Part shown: positions 55,320-64,000 of the stretch, piece by piece | How the letters are laid out: the number at the start of each line of letters is the position of its first letter | Position numbering within the stretch: position 1 is the first letter of the stretch | Assembly (NCBI GenBank): GCA_010015655.1 | Contig: ML976725.1 | Span: forward strand, 75,989 to 139,988 | DNA: 64,000 bases | Reading direction: 5' to 3' | Source of the DNA: Bimuria novae-zelandiae CBS 107.79 | Taxonomy: Eukaryota > Ascomycota > Dothideomycetes > Pleosporales > Didymosphaeriaceae | Notes under the pieces: generated by a model | What the model was told of the DNA's origin: nothing | What the model saw: only the letters and a program-made list of their open reading frames with translations | Database searches by the model: none | Translations under genes and position numbers: made by a program

Positions 55320-55870
55320 TTGGAAGGAGCAGGTATAATATACATATAAAGAGGTCACCCTACGCCTACAGAGCAGCAGAACAACAGACATAACTAAATA
55401 GCTATCCGAATAGAACCGCGCACACGCCAACACTGTGCTCTTAAATCTCTTAAAGATAAAGGGTATGTTGCTAATAAAGGATTTTTTACGCTTAGTATCA
55501 CGATATAACTATAAGTGGGCTTAGAGAGAGCTTAATAACCTATCGCGACTAGGCGCAGTAGCAACTCTATCTCTAGAAGGATACGCTTGCTGGCTCGCGC
55601 AGCTCGGCCAAACAACTAAGCACGCAGGCATGTACGCTACGCTCGGAGGGCGCACTCTTAATACGAGCTATAAGTGCCTATATAGAGCAAATAGCTAGCA
55701 TTAATAGAAGCCTATAAAGTGTAACCGCCTTTAGTACGCGCTCTAGGGAGAAGCTTTTTATAAGTTTTATAATAAGCTTATAAGTAAGGAGAGTAGTGAA
55801 ATTAAAAGCTAGATTTAAAAAGATTAGTAAAAGGTATTATTAACTAAGCTTAAATATAAAAAGTAAGTAG
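55320..55870 (+). pseudogene. unidentified coding relic in the RIP-damaged block
   Basis: A stretch of unusually coherent plus-strand protein sequence with few stops: WKEQVQYTYKEVTLRLQSSR, HANTVLLNLLKIKGMLLIKD, LRLVSRYNYKWAQRELNNLS, GAVATLSLEGYACWLAQLGQ, KHAGMYATLGGRTLNTSYKC and LQGEAFYKFYNKLISKESS. I do not recognise the family. It could be an extra domain of the surrounding retroelement or a captured host gene. It lacks reverse transcriptase, integrase and DDE motifs. Confidence 0.45.
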
Positions 55871-55991
55871 TAGACCTTCCTCTAGTCTTTCTAAAGAATA
55901 TTAAAATATAAAGTATAGTAAGCCTATAAGTAAGTAAGTCTTTACTACCTAGGCGCTATAATCCTATAGCTACCTATTTTTATTTATTTAT

Positions 55992-56197
55992 CTACGTAGG
56001 TACTTGCACAGGTTATATTATAAGTAAATAGTTATTTTTAAATATTTATTAAAGCTTTATAGTAGAAATACGCTACTTGTTTTATTTTTTTACTTTTCTA
56101 CGTAGGTACTCGCGCGGGTTATAGTACAAGTAGATAGCTATCTTTAAATATTTATTAAAGCTTTATAATAAAAATACGCTACTCCTTTGTTCTTCTA
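55992..56197 (+). repeat. direct repeat, two copies 106 bp apart
   Basis: CTACGTAGGTACT begins at 55992 and 56098, and each copy continues to AATACGCTACT. Differences are almost all C/T or G/A. The first copy is richer in T and A, as expected after unequal RIP. Confidence 0.75.
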
Positions 56198-56358
56198 TAC
56201 TTTTTTTTTAAAACTATATATAAACTAGCTGCTTAGACTAATTACTAAGTAAGCTAGGGATCTAAGCTAGACACTTTTTAAGCTCTACGCGCAAGTTTAC
56301 TACCTTTTATATTTTAAGTTATTATTTAGCTTATTTTACTACGCTTTATAAGCTAGGG

Positions 56359-56536
56359 GGTGTATTATAAAAGGTATTTTACTAAAGCTTTTACGCTAGC
56401 TAGAGTTAAGCTAAATAGCTAAGTAGCTAAGCACGCAATCCCTTAAACTTATAAATAGCTAGTTATTATAGAGCTTTCTCTCTTTAATAGACTTTATTTT
56501 CGAGCTCCCTAATCGTTGTAACTGTGCGTCACACTA
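56359..56536 (+). mobile_element. probable LTR preceded by a polypurine tract
   Basis: GCTAGGGGG (56350-56358) directly precedes TGTATTATAAAAGG. The unit may end at GCGTCACA (56536), giving ~178 bp. The polypurine-TG junction suggests the 3' LTR of a plus-strand element whose body is the degraded sequence to the left. The right border is uncertain. Confidence 0.45.
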
Positions 56537-56784
56537 ACGCTAAAAAGCCTAATTTGCTAGTAAATTAACTACCTAATTAAGAACCTCTAAATATTAGTAA
56601 TCTATATATTTTTAAAAATACTAATCTACCTAAAAGTATTAATTATTGTAATTTAATTACCATATTTAATTTATACTTATCCGCTAATATTATAAACTAT
56701 ATAGTATACTATATAAATTAGCATACTAAGACGCTCCGCGTAGTAACGCCTAGTAGCTGCTATAGCTAAAAACTAATATTTCTA

Positions 56785-57455
56785 ATAAAGCTATATACGC
56801 ACTTTGTAATTATTATTTATATAGGCGTCTACCAGGAGTCCTTGTTAGTAAAGTACTAAGAGAAGGGCCACTAGAACGCTCCTATATATAAAATTAATAA
56901 CTTTATGTCCCGTTACCGCTGATAGTAGCTAGATCGATACCTATATTATGCTAAGGTGGAGCAGAGCTTTTGCTCCCTATTTAGCCGCGTCTAGGATCTC
57001 TCTTAGCTACTCCGCGAGCGCTTGTTACTCTACTAGATACTTAGTAAGCACCTTTATATTAATAAGGTAATTATAAGATTTACTAAACGGGCGTTAGAAA
57101 AAGTACTAATTAAAATAAAGTCTATACCTAAAAGCTATAAGGTCTATTATATAGTAAATAATAAAGTAATACTTAACCAGCTTTTTTATGCCTATAGTAA
57201 AGGATCTATTAATTTAATTAAAATTATTAATGCTATTACTACTACTAGATTTTTAATTTTAATAAAACTTATTCTTATTACTTTTATACTTATTTAGGAC
57301 AACGCTATAGTAAAGCTTTTTTTAACTAGCTATTATATTATTTAGGATAATAACTTTTTTAATATAATACTTATACTTAAATATTTTAAATCTAAAGGCG
57401 TTAGCTACGCTAGGACTATTAAAATAATAAAAATAATAATAAAAGAAATCTTTAA
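56785..57455 (+). mobile_element. second piggyBac-like transposase relic, RIP-degraded
   Basis: Reading through stops on the plus strand gives IIIYIGVYQES, then MSRYR...LDRYLYYAKVEQSF, FSRVQDLS.LLRERLLLY, HLYINKVIIRFTKRALEKVL, KSYKVYYIVNNKVILNQLFY and ILKYFKSKGVSYARTIK. This follows the same order as the piggyBac transposase at 45.2-46.1 kb. The Asp of the VDVAI motif has become Asn (INKVI). The ends of this element were not found. Confidence 0.75.
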
Positions 57456-57763
57456 TGTTATGACCCAGGAACATCGGGACAAGCGAGCCTTATAACAGGA
57501 CACGAGCCCCACCTAAGGATGACGTAATGTCCCAGACTGTCCCAGACGCCAAGCTATGGGACACTGTGGGACCACGTGACCCAGGTCACGTGATGTCCCA
57601 GGAATCCCAGGAGATTTTATGAACATGAGGCATAGGATACTGTGGGACTTTATAAGATAGGAGGAATATTTATATAAGGTAGTTTCTTATATTATAACGG
57701 ACTTGACAAGCGAGCGGCCAGTACAAGCGAGCGGCCAGTACAAGCGAGCGGCCACCATGCCAA
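57456..57763. mobile_element. GC-richer LTR-like island
   Basis: About 308 bp of normal composition inside TA-rich DNA, starting TGTTATGACCCAGGAACATC and ending near CATGCCAA. It contains a hairpin around TGGGACCACGTGACC (57566-57600) and three 17-bp repeats. Length, TG start and position suggest an LTR, but a matching second copy is not in the window. An alternative is a fragment of another repeat. Confidence 0.4.
57706..57756 (+). repeat. three 17-bp tandem repeats
   Basis: ACAAGCGAGCGGCCAGT repeats at 57706, 57723 and 57740. Only the last two bases of the third copy differ. Confidence 0.95.
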
Positions 57764-57849
57764 CCTTTTATTCCCTTTATCGCGGTCTAACTCAATAACG
57801 GGATATAATAATTGCATATAGTTATTATACTAGATTAAGTAGTACTTAT

Positions 57850-59430
57850 ACTACGCTTTATATACGTTCGCGTATTATGCCTAGTCTTTCTATAGCAGCT
57901 ATAGCGCGTTAAAGCTTATTAACTAGCATCTAATTACGCTTTACCTTAATGCGTTCTACTCTTCAGCTACTAATTAATATTTTTTAAGTAATAATTTCTT
58001 TTACTTTTACTCTTATTAAGGTGCCTTACTCTTATATCCGCTTTCTTTATTACTTTCCACGTGTTATAGCTACCTTATTTACTTATTTAAGCCTCGCGAT
58101 CTAATCGCGAATAAGCGTACTTTTATAAGCTATTACCTTAACGCCCTTTTTAAGCTAATTAAGTGCTATAATAATAAAAGTAAGTAATAAACTTTTATAC
58201 CTTTAAATTTTATTGTAATTTAATATTAACTAAGCCTTTAGCTTACGCGTGTTACTTAGTATTTTAGCTTTTTAAAAGGTAACCTTTAGTAAAGGTAGTG
58301 TTAGCGTATATAGCTTAATATTAAGCTTTAATATTACTGATTTTAGGTCGTATAGGACTAGGCTGGCGCCTCGAAAGCTTGCGCAGATATTTTCCTTTAT
58401 AATTAACTATATATAGGCTACGTAGAAGGCTGGTAGGAACTCTAGCTTTATAATATAGTTAATATAGTTGTGTATTAGGCTCTTAATCTAGCGACTATAC
58501 GCGCGCTTTAACGGCGAGAAATAGTTAATATTAAGTAGCTATAGAAGGTATAATAAATATAGTAGTATATAAAAAGTAATAATATTATTCTCCTTATAGA
58601 GCTCTTAAAATTTAAGCAAGTTATAGCTTTTATAATTATTAAGTATAAGTAACTAGTATGCGCCTACCTTATATTCTACTATATACTTAATAAAATATCT
58701 TAGCCACTCTACTCTAAGCTTATTAGTAGTCTAGCTATTATTACTAATAGCGAGAGCCTAGTCGCGTAGTATATTATTATTTTAGTACTAGGTAGAGAGG
58801 TAATACTAGCTAAAGAAGATAATAAAAGGCAGGATTACCTAGCTAGTCGCGTTAATTTTATAAATTATTATAGTTTACTTATAATTACTTAGCTAGATTA
58901 CCTTTAGTCTGCCTTATTTCTTAATCCTATAATAATAAGCTACACTAATATCTTACCTATTATAAAACTAGTCTTATTAAAGTTATAGGTATTTTTATTA
59001 TAGATACTATAGGTGGCCTTCGTGCGCGATATAAGCCTAAATTAAGCCTTAATAGCCTTAGGATCCTTATATAGAGCCCTCTACTAATTGTATAGCTAAT
59101 TAAATTATATAGTAAGGTAATCTATTTACTTATTAAAGTTACGTAACTAGCTAATACTATACTTAGCGAGTAGCTTATCTACTATATCTTATATAGTACC
59201 TAGGGTAGACGCAAATCCTTAAGAATCTAGATTAAGTATATACCTAATAATTACCTCCTCTTCTAGCTTAGTAAGCTTTTTTTTTTAATTTAGGCTAGTA
59301 ATTATATTATAACTAATAGTCTGCGTCTCTTTATAACTATTACACAGCCCCTTATCCTGTAGTTAATCTATAACGTAAGGATAAATCTCTTAAGTGTCCT
59401 TCATTATCTCACGAATCTTTAAACGAATAT
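57850..59430 (-). mobile_element. Fot1/pogo-type transposon, RIP-degraded
   Basis: Minus-strand reading through stops gives the order of a pogo-family transposase. First KLTKLEEEVIIRYILNLDS then FASTLGTIQDIVDKLLA (~59280-59160, CENP-B-like HTH). Next KATYSIYNKNTYNFNKTSFI (~59000, the catalytic NFDETGF box, here NFNKTSF). Then YFSPLKRAYSR.IKSLIHNY, KLEFLPAFYVAYI and NICASFRGASLVLYD (~58530-58350). The catalytic Asp has become Asn, a G-to-A effect. Exact ends were not found, so the coordinates are approximate. Confidence 0.75.
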
Positions 59431-62400
59431 CTATAAAGTGTAGTTACTATACGAATTTAATATGCTTCTATTAAGGAAGGATCTTTATCATGCCGTTAGT
59501 AGGCATCTAGTTTATAGACTTTTAGTGTACGTAGAGATAATTCTCTTTAGTCTCCTAGTAGATCTAGTTTTAGTAAATATTAACGTATTTAAGCTTAGTG
59601 CTAAGCTTATTTATCTCTTTTATAACTATGCCTATAGTCTATTAGTTGTTATACTAGATAATAGACATTTAGTTAAAATTTAAAAATAGTCTTTTAAATA
59701 GGCGGCACTACTTCTCTATTTCTAATTTAGTAAGTAGTAGAGTAAAAGGTTCTACTTTAGTAATTAATTTTATAACTATGCGTTATAACGTTAATTTCTA
59801 GTTAATAGTTATACTAAATAACTAAAATACGTATTCTTAAGAGCTTCGACGCGTCGTAATATCGTTAGTAAAGGATATATTAGATACTTTAAAAAAGATA
59901 AGATCGCGATAATCCTATAGCGTTATAAGGTACTCTTAAACCTTTACTTTATTAATAGCTTGCGCTTGCAGAGCTTATTATTTTATCTTAAAAATATAAT
60001 GCTACACTCTTTAAATACAATTAACGTGTGCTTCACTAGGAGTTATTAAATATAACGCGTAAATAACGTAAGCACGAGCTAAATTAGGTTAAGTATACTA
60101 TATTAAGTAGGTAAGGTAGCCTATAAGCTCTTAATAGATCTTTATCCGGGCTTTGTTTGGTTCCTTAAGAGATTATTCCAGGTAGTTTACTAGCATAGGT
60201 ACCTCTACAGAGCGGCTAGTAGAAATAATACTATACTTAGTAGTGATCTTATTAATATAGGCGTCTTTTACTAAGTAAATTATATATATATTAGTGTCTT
60301 AAACAACGCGTATGCCTAAGAACTACTTAAGTTTTTTAAGACATTTTAGGCTATAATACTTATTAAGTTTCTTTTTAAACTCTTAGTATAGATTTCTGTT
60401 TAATAGTTAAAAAGCCAAAATAATATCGTTAACGTAAACAAATATAATTAACTAGCTATTAACGTAGACGTATGGAAATCCTAAGATAGGCGTTAAGCCT
60501 AGAGACTTTAGTATCCTTTTTAAGTCTTTATACTATAGGAGCGGTAATTCCTTTAGTCCGTATAAGGCTTTTAGCACCTATAGTAGCTCTTTATTCTTCT
60601 TAAAACTATCTAGTGTCTAAGCATAGAGCTTTTAATTAAGCATAATATTAAAAAAAAAAGTGTTTAGTGCGTTATACCAAAGTAGCTTTAATCTAAATTA
60701 ATTAGCTATAGTAATAAGTGCTTAAAATATTCGGGCAGCTAGTATAGCTACGTAAGTATCTTTATACAGCTATTATAGGTTGCTGCAGATAACAAGTCGT
60801 ATTTTAAATTAATAGAGGTAGCTATCCTTATTAAACTTATATATAAATACCTATATTAGGGGTAGCACCTCTGTATTAGTAGTCTCTACTATTTATATTA
60901 TTTCAGCAAAGTAGCCTTTACACTAGATCTTATAATACTTTTTTTTTTATACAGCTTCTTAAAACTACTCTCTAAACTAATAATAATTTAGCTCTCAATA
61001 TAATTGCGGAGCTCTTAGAACCTGGGTGCGATATATTTTTATTATTATCTTAGACTTTAAAGTAGTCAAGAAAGCCTTAAGCCAGTTACTAACTAATTCT
61101 TTATATAAAGTATCGCAAGAGCGCTATTTCTCTAGTCCTTAAAAATTAGCGTTTCGTCGTTTGCATCTTAAGCCTTTAATAATATTCTCTATACTAAAAT
61201 TAAGGTTTTAATATCTTAGGGTGTTATTTTTATGTTGATTAGGTATATAGCTTTTAATCTATGTAGCTAATAGCTCCTATTAGTCTAATAAGCCTGGCGT
61301 TAACTATTCTAAAGTTAACAAGCCTCTACTAAATTATTCTAGTTAACTTAGCTTAATCTCCTTAGTATCTTTACCTCTTACTTATAATTTAAAGGGCGCA
61401 GGTGCATCTTAGGTTTATTATTCACGTTATTATTAAGCTATTAATAGATCTTTAATTACTATATTATTAGGTTTAATCTCCTCTAAAAATGCGAGAAGCT
61501 TAATAACCTTCTTAATTATTAATTTTTAAGCGTAATCTTATAGTCCTTTATAAAACTTTATAGGTTTAAAAATAACGTCTTAAGTGCGTATAACCTGGTC
61601 TTTCGTGGGTAGTTAGATCCTGAAAATGTTAGTAGAGTTGTAGCCAACGAGGTAGCCTATTAAAGCTCTTAATTTAAGCTTATCCGCACGCTTTAGCGAG
61701 CAGTTAAGTACGTAAACTTAATAGCCTATTAGTCGCATGTGTTAAACCTTTGGTTTTACCCCCTAGATAATCTTATATAGTGTCTTCTATTATAATACTT
61801 TTATAAGGATCTAATTCAGCACATATGCTACTGTTCGAATTAGCTTATAAGTTAAAGACTTTAGTAGTCCTGCCTAAATCCTTATAGCTCTTACTTAGAT
61901 AATAAGGAGTAATTCTACTTATTCTACTAGTTTATTCTACTCCTAAGTGTATTCTGCTCGTGGCTCGTATTAAATACTAAAGTCTTTATAAAGATCCTTA
62001 AGTGTATTTATCGATATGCTAAATACTTAATTATTATTAGTCTTAATAGCTATTATATTTTAAGTAAAAACGCGCTATATCTTGCGTATATTTTAAATAA
62101 CTTATCTCTTTAGAAGAGACTTTAATCGATTTAGGAAAGTAGAAACTTTATACTACTTTAAGTATTAGTTAACTAAGTAACTAGCCTATTAATTATTGTT
62201 TAAGCCGACTTCTCCTTGGGGTACTAATTAAATCACGTTAATCGTAATTTAATAAACAGGCTGTTTTAGTTAATTTTTTTTGATTATCTCTAAGATATAT
62301 ATTTTATTAATTTTAACTCTATATAAATTACGTAAAAGTCGTTAGTATCACCTTTAATAATAATTCCGTCAACGTTTGCTATTAGGTAATTAATAGCCTG

Positions 62401-63217
62401 CTTACTAGGCTGACTTTATATCTAATAAGCTATTTTTGCGTTAATAATCTAGTTTAGGTGCGGAGTCTTTAAAGGTCGGTAGGTTGTGCCGAAAGATAAT
62501 AAAGGTATAGGCTTTAGACGACAGGATGCATTGGCATCTACTGGCTAGTGACCTCTATTGTATTCTAGATATGCAAGTATCGTTTTTAGATTACGTTTAT
62601 ATAGTAGGTCTTAGCCTAAATTAAAATATATATTAATCTTGCGGTAACGTGCTAGGCTAATAAGATTAGTAATAAATCCTTAGATATAAGTAATATAAGT
62701 AAGTGTTCGCGTTTTAACTTCTATTAGCGTCTTTACCTTAAGCTTTATACTTTTTTTAGGTAGTAATTTAAACGTAGTCTATACTAGTACGTATAAAATT
62801 AGTATTACTAGCGTTGTACTTCCTTGTCTATCCTATCTAGTCTTTGCTACTAATAACGTAGGTGTTAGAGCTAGGATTAAGTATCTATTAATTACTAAGT
62901 TTATTAATATCTTCTTCTATACTAATAGCTATATATAGGTTGCACTCAGGCTTCATGCCATTATCTATAGTTAACTAAGCTAAATCCTTATTAGTATCCT
63001 TATATAGAGCGCAAAGCTCTTTATTTTTATCCTAAGACATAAATATTACCGTGTTCGTAGTTAGTTTAGTAGGTAGATTACTATTATCTATAATAATATT
63101 CCTATCTTACGACTTTGCACGCTACTTATTAAGTGTCTTATTAATATTATCTCTTAGGCTATAATTAGTAGTAAAGGTAGTATCTAGCTTCTTCTAGCTA
63201 ATAGCATTAGTGTAGCT
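59431..63217 (-). mobile_element. copia retrotransposon pol region, RIP-degraded
   Basis: The minus strand carries copia pol text. End of the integrase at ~61,740-61,570: YVLNCSLKRADKLKLRALIG, YLVGYNSTNIFRI, LPTKDQVIRT. Reverse transcriptase at ~60,620-60,400: LDSFKKNKELL, VLKALYGLKELPLL, LGFPYVYVNS and IIFVYVNDIILAF, where YVND is the YVDD catalytic box with D to N. The order integrase before reverse transcriptase is copia-specific. The right end is cut by the copia LTR at 63218. The left end is cut by the Fot1/pogo relic. Confidence 0.8.
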
Positions 63218-63588
63218 TGTTACGAACCAGAAGCAAGATGACGAGGGATGGGCGCTTATGAGGACAGGCGGCCAAAAAACGGGTTAACAAGTACGCCAAG
63301 GAGCTAGCATCGGAGTCACGTGACTGCTCAGTCGATCTGTAGTACTAAGCAACTAAGCAGGCAAGGCACGTAACTACTTAGTTAATTAGTAGTACTAAGT
63401 AACTAAGCAAGCCAGGTATTGTCAGATAAAAAGCATATCAAGTTCGGAGGATCAGGGGTAGCCCGAAAAAGGCCGGGGATTAACCGAGAACACACAGAAC
63501 CTGCCGAGGGAACCCCGTAGACAAAAAGAACAACCTAATACATTAATTCAACCCCCCGAATCATCAGGACATCTATTAAGACGTGACA
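63218..63588 (+). mobile_element. copia-type 5' LTR, well preserved
   Basis: 371 bp with inverted ends TGTTACGAACC...GACGTGACA. Normal base composition, with a CACGTG palindrome at 63317-63322 and two versions of an internal repeat (GTAGTACTAAG.AACTAAGCA at ~63340 and ~63395). It is followed at once by a primer-binding-like sequence, so it is a 5' LTR. Confidence 0.8.
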
Positions 63589-63612
63589 TCTAATAATTAA
63601 GAGTCTCACTAC
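63589..63612 (+). other. primer-binding site region
   Basis: TCTAATAATTAAGAGTCTCA directly follows the LTR. The same motif follows the LTR at 52615-52874. It resembles TCTGGTGATCAGAGTC with G-to-A and C-to-T changes, a tRNA-primer type site. Confidence 0.55.
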
Positions 63613-63659
63613 CTTAACAAGAGCAAAAATAGTAACCTAAAACCTAAATCGAACTAACG

Positions 63660-64000
63660 GAACGATTATTCTTCGCAATAACACTAAATACTATAGCTAG
63701 CTTAACTAACTACAAGCCCGCTACGTTGCATACAATATATAGGCGCAAGTCGACCCTAATTTAGCGATTACCCCACTTACGGAGCCATTTAAGCCCGAGC
63801 TACCTAAGACGGCAGACTATACGCTAGCCGCAACCCTTCTAGACGGCGTCTTACTATTAAGACTATCCAAACTTTCGTCCGCTGGACTAAAGAGCTATAA
63901 AGAGGATTTAGACCTCTATAAACTCCGGATAGAGAAATACAAGATACAGTACACAAAGTATAAGACCAAAGTCGCAAGTTTGTAGCAGATCGTAGTGTTT
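63660..64000 (+). pseudogene. copia gag, N-terminal part, runs off the window
   Basis: A plus-strand frame with few stops reads LTEPFKPELPKTADYTLAAT, LLDGVLLLRLSKLSSAGLKS and YKEDLDLYKLRIEKYKIQYT. This helical text is typical of fungal copia gag proteins. Some stops remain (for example in the Leu-Gln stretch at the end), so the copy is lightly damaged. It continues beyond base 64000. Confidence 0.65.

Noticed and set aside
59462..59683. Plus-strand open frame of 73 codons in the AT-rich block
   Set aside because: Chance frame antisense to degraded copia pol; Leu/Ile/Val-rich because of TA-rich DNA.

Overview
The window looks like part of the nuclear genome of a filamentous ascomycete (Pezizomycotina, most likely Dothideomycetes). 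The reasons are short GT-AG introns of 40-230 bp, a Zn2Cys6 regulator, a HET-E/HET-D type NLR remnant with near-identical WD40 repeats, a secreted or vacuolar subtilisin of the Alternaria/Cladosporium allergen type, and transposons damaged in the manner of repeat-induced point mutation (RIP: C-to-T and G-to-A changes, TA-rich sequence, many in-frame stops). Everything here was read by eye. No database search was run, so family names rest on motifs.

Layout. (1) 1-6.5 kb holds an NLR remnant, a well-preserved Tc1/mariner element with exact ends, and an eroded minus-strand gene carrying a MITE. (2) 6.5-8.1 kb is a non-coding, strongly degenerate tandem repeat with a ~147-bp period. (3) 8.3-14.8 kb has an aldehyde dehydrogenase, a long gene-poor stretch, a broken membrane/charged-repeat gene interrupted by an assembly gap, and a 73-residue zinc-ribbon gene. 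(4) 15.3-30.3 kb is the conserved core: a ~2,700-residue BEACH-WD40 protein, a divergently transcribed subtilisin, a Zn2Cys6 transcription factor and a BTB protein with a cysteine-rich insert. (5) 31-42.5 kb mixes pseudogenes (a second BTB gene and an F-box-like gene), a solo LTR, a RIP-damaged Tc1/mariner, and three intact genes (DUF1772 membrane protein, Frm2-type nitroreductase, MFS transporter). (6) 43.3-49.4 kb is a nested transposon block: a 5'-truncated LINE, then a piggyBac-like element with a hAT element inside it. (7) After a broken F-box-like gene, 50.9-64.0 kb is an AT-rich, RIP-degraded nest of LTR retrotransposons (copia and another family), Tc1/mariner, piggyBac and Fot1/pogo remnants. 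It ends in a comparatively preserved copia LTR and gag that run off the window.

The host genes do not form an obvious pathway. BEACH protein, vacuolar-type protease, MFS transporter and aldehyde dehydrogenase are ordinary housekeeping or accessory functions. The most unusual items are the ~147-bp bipartite repeat, the broken charged-repeat membrane gene, the cysteine-rich BTB protein, an unidentified RIP-damaged coding region near 55.3-55.9 kb, and the record of nested insertions.
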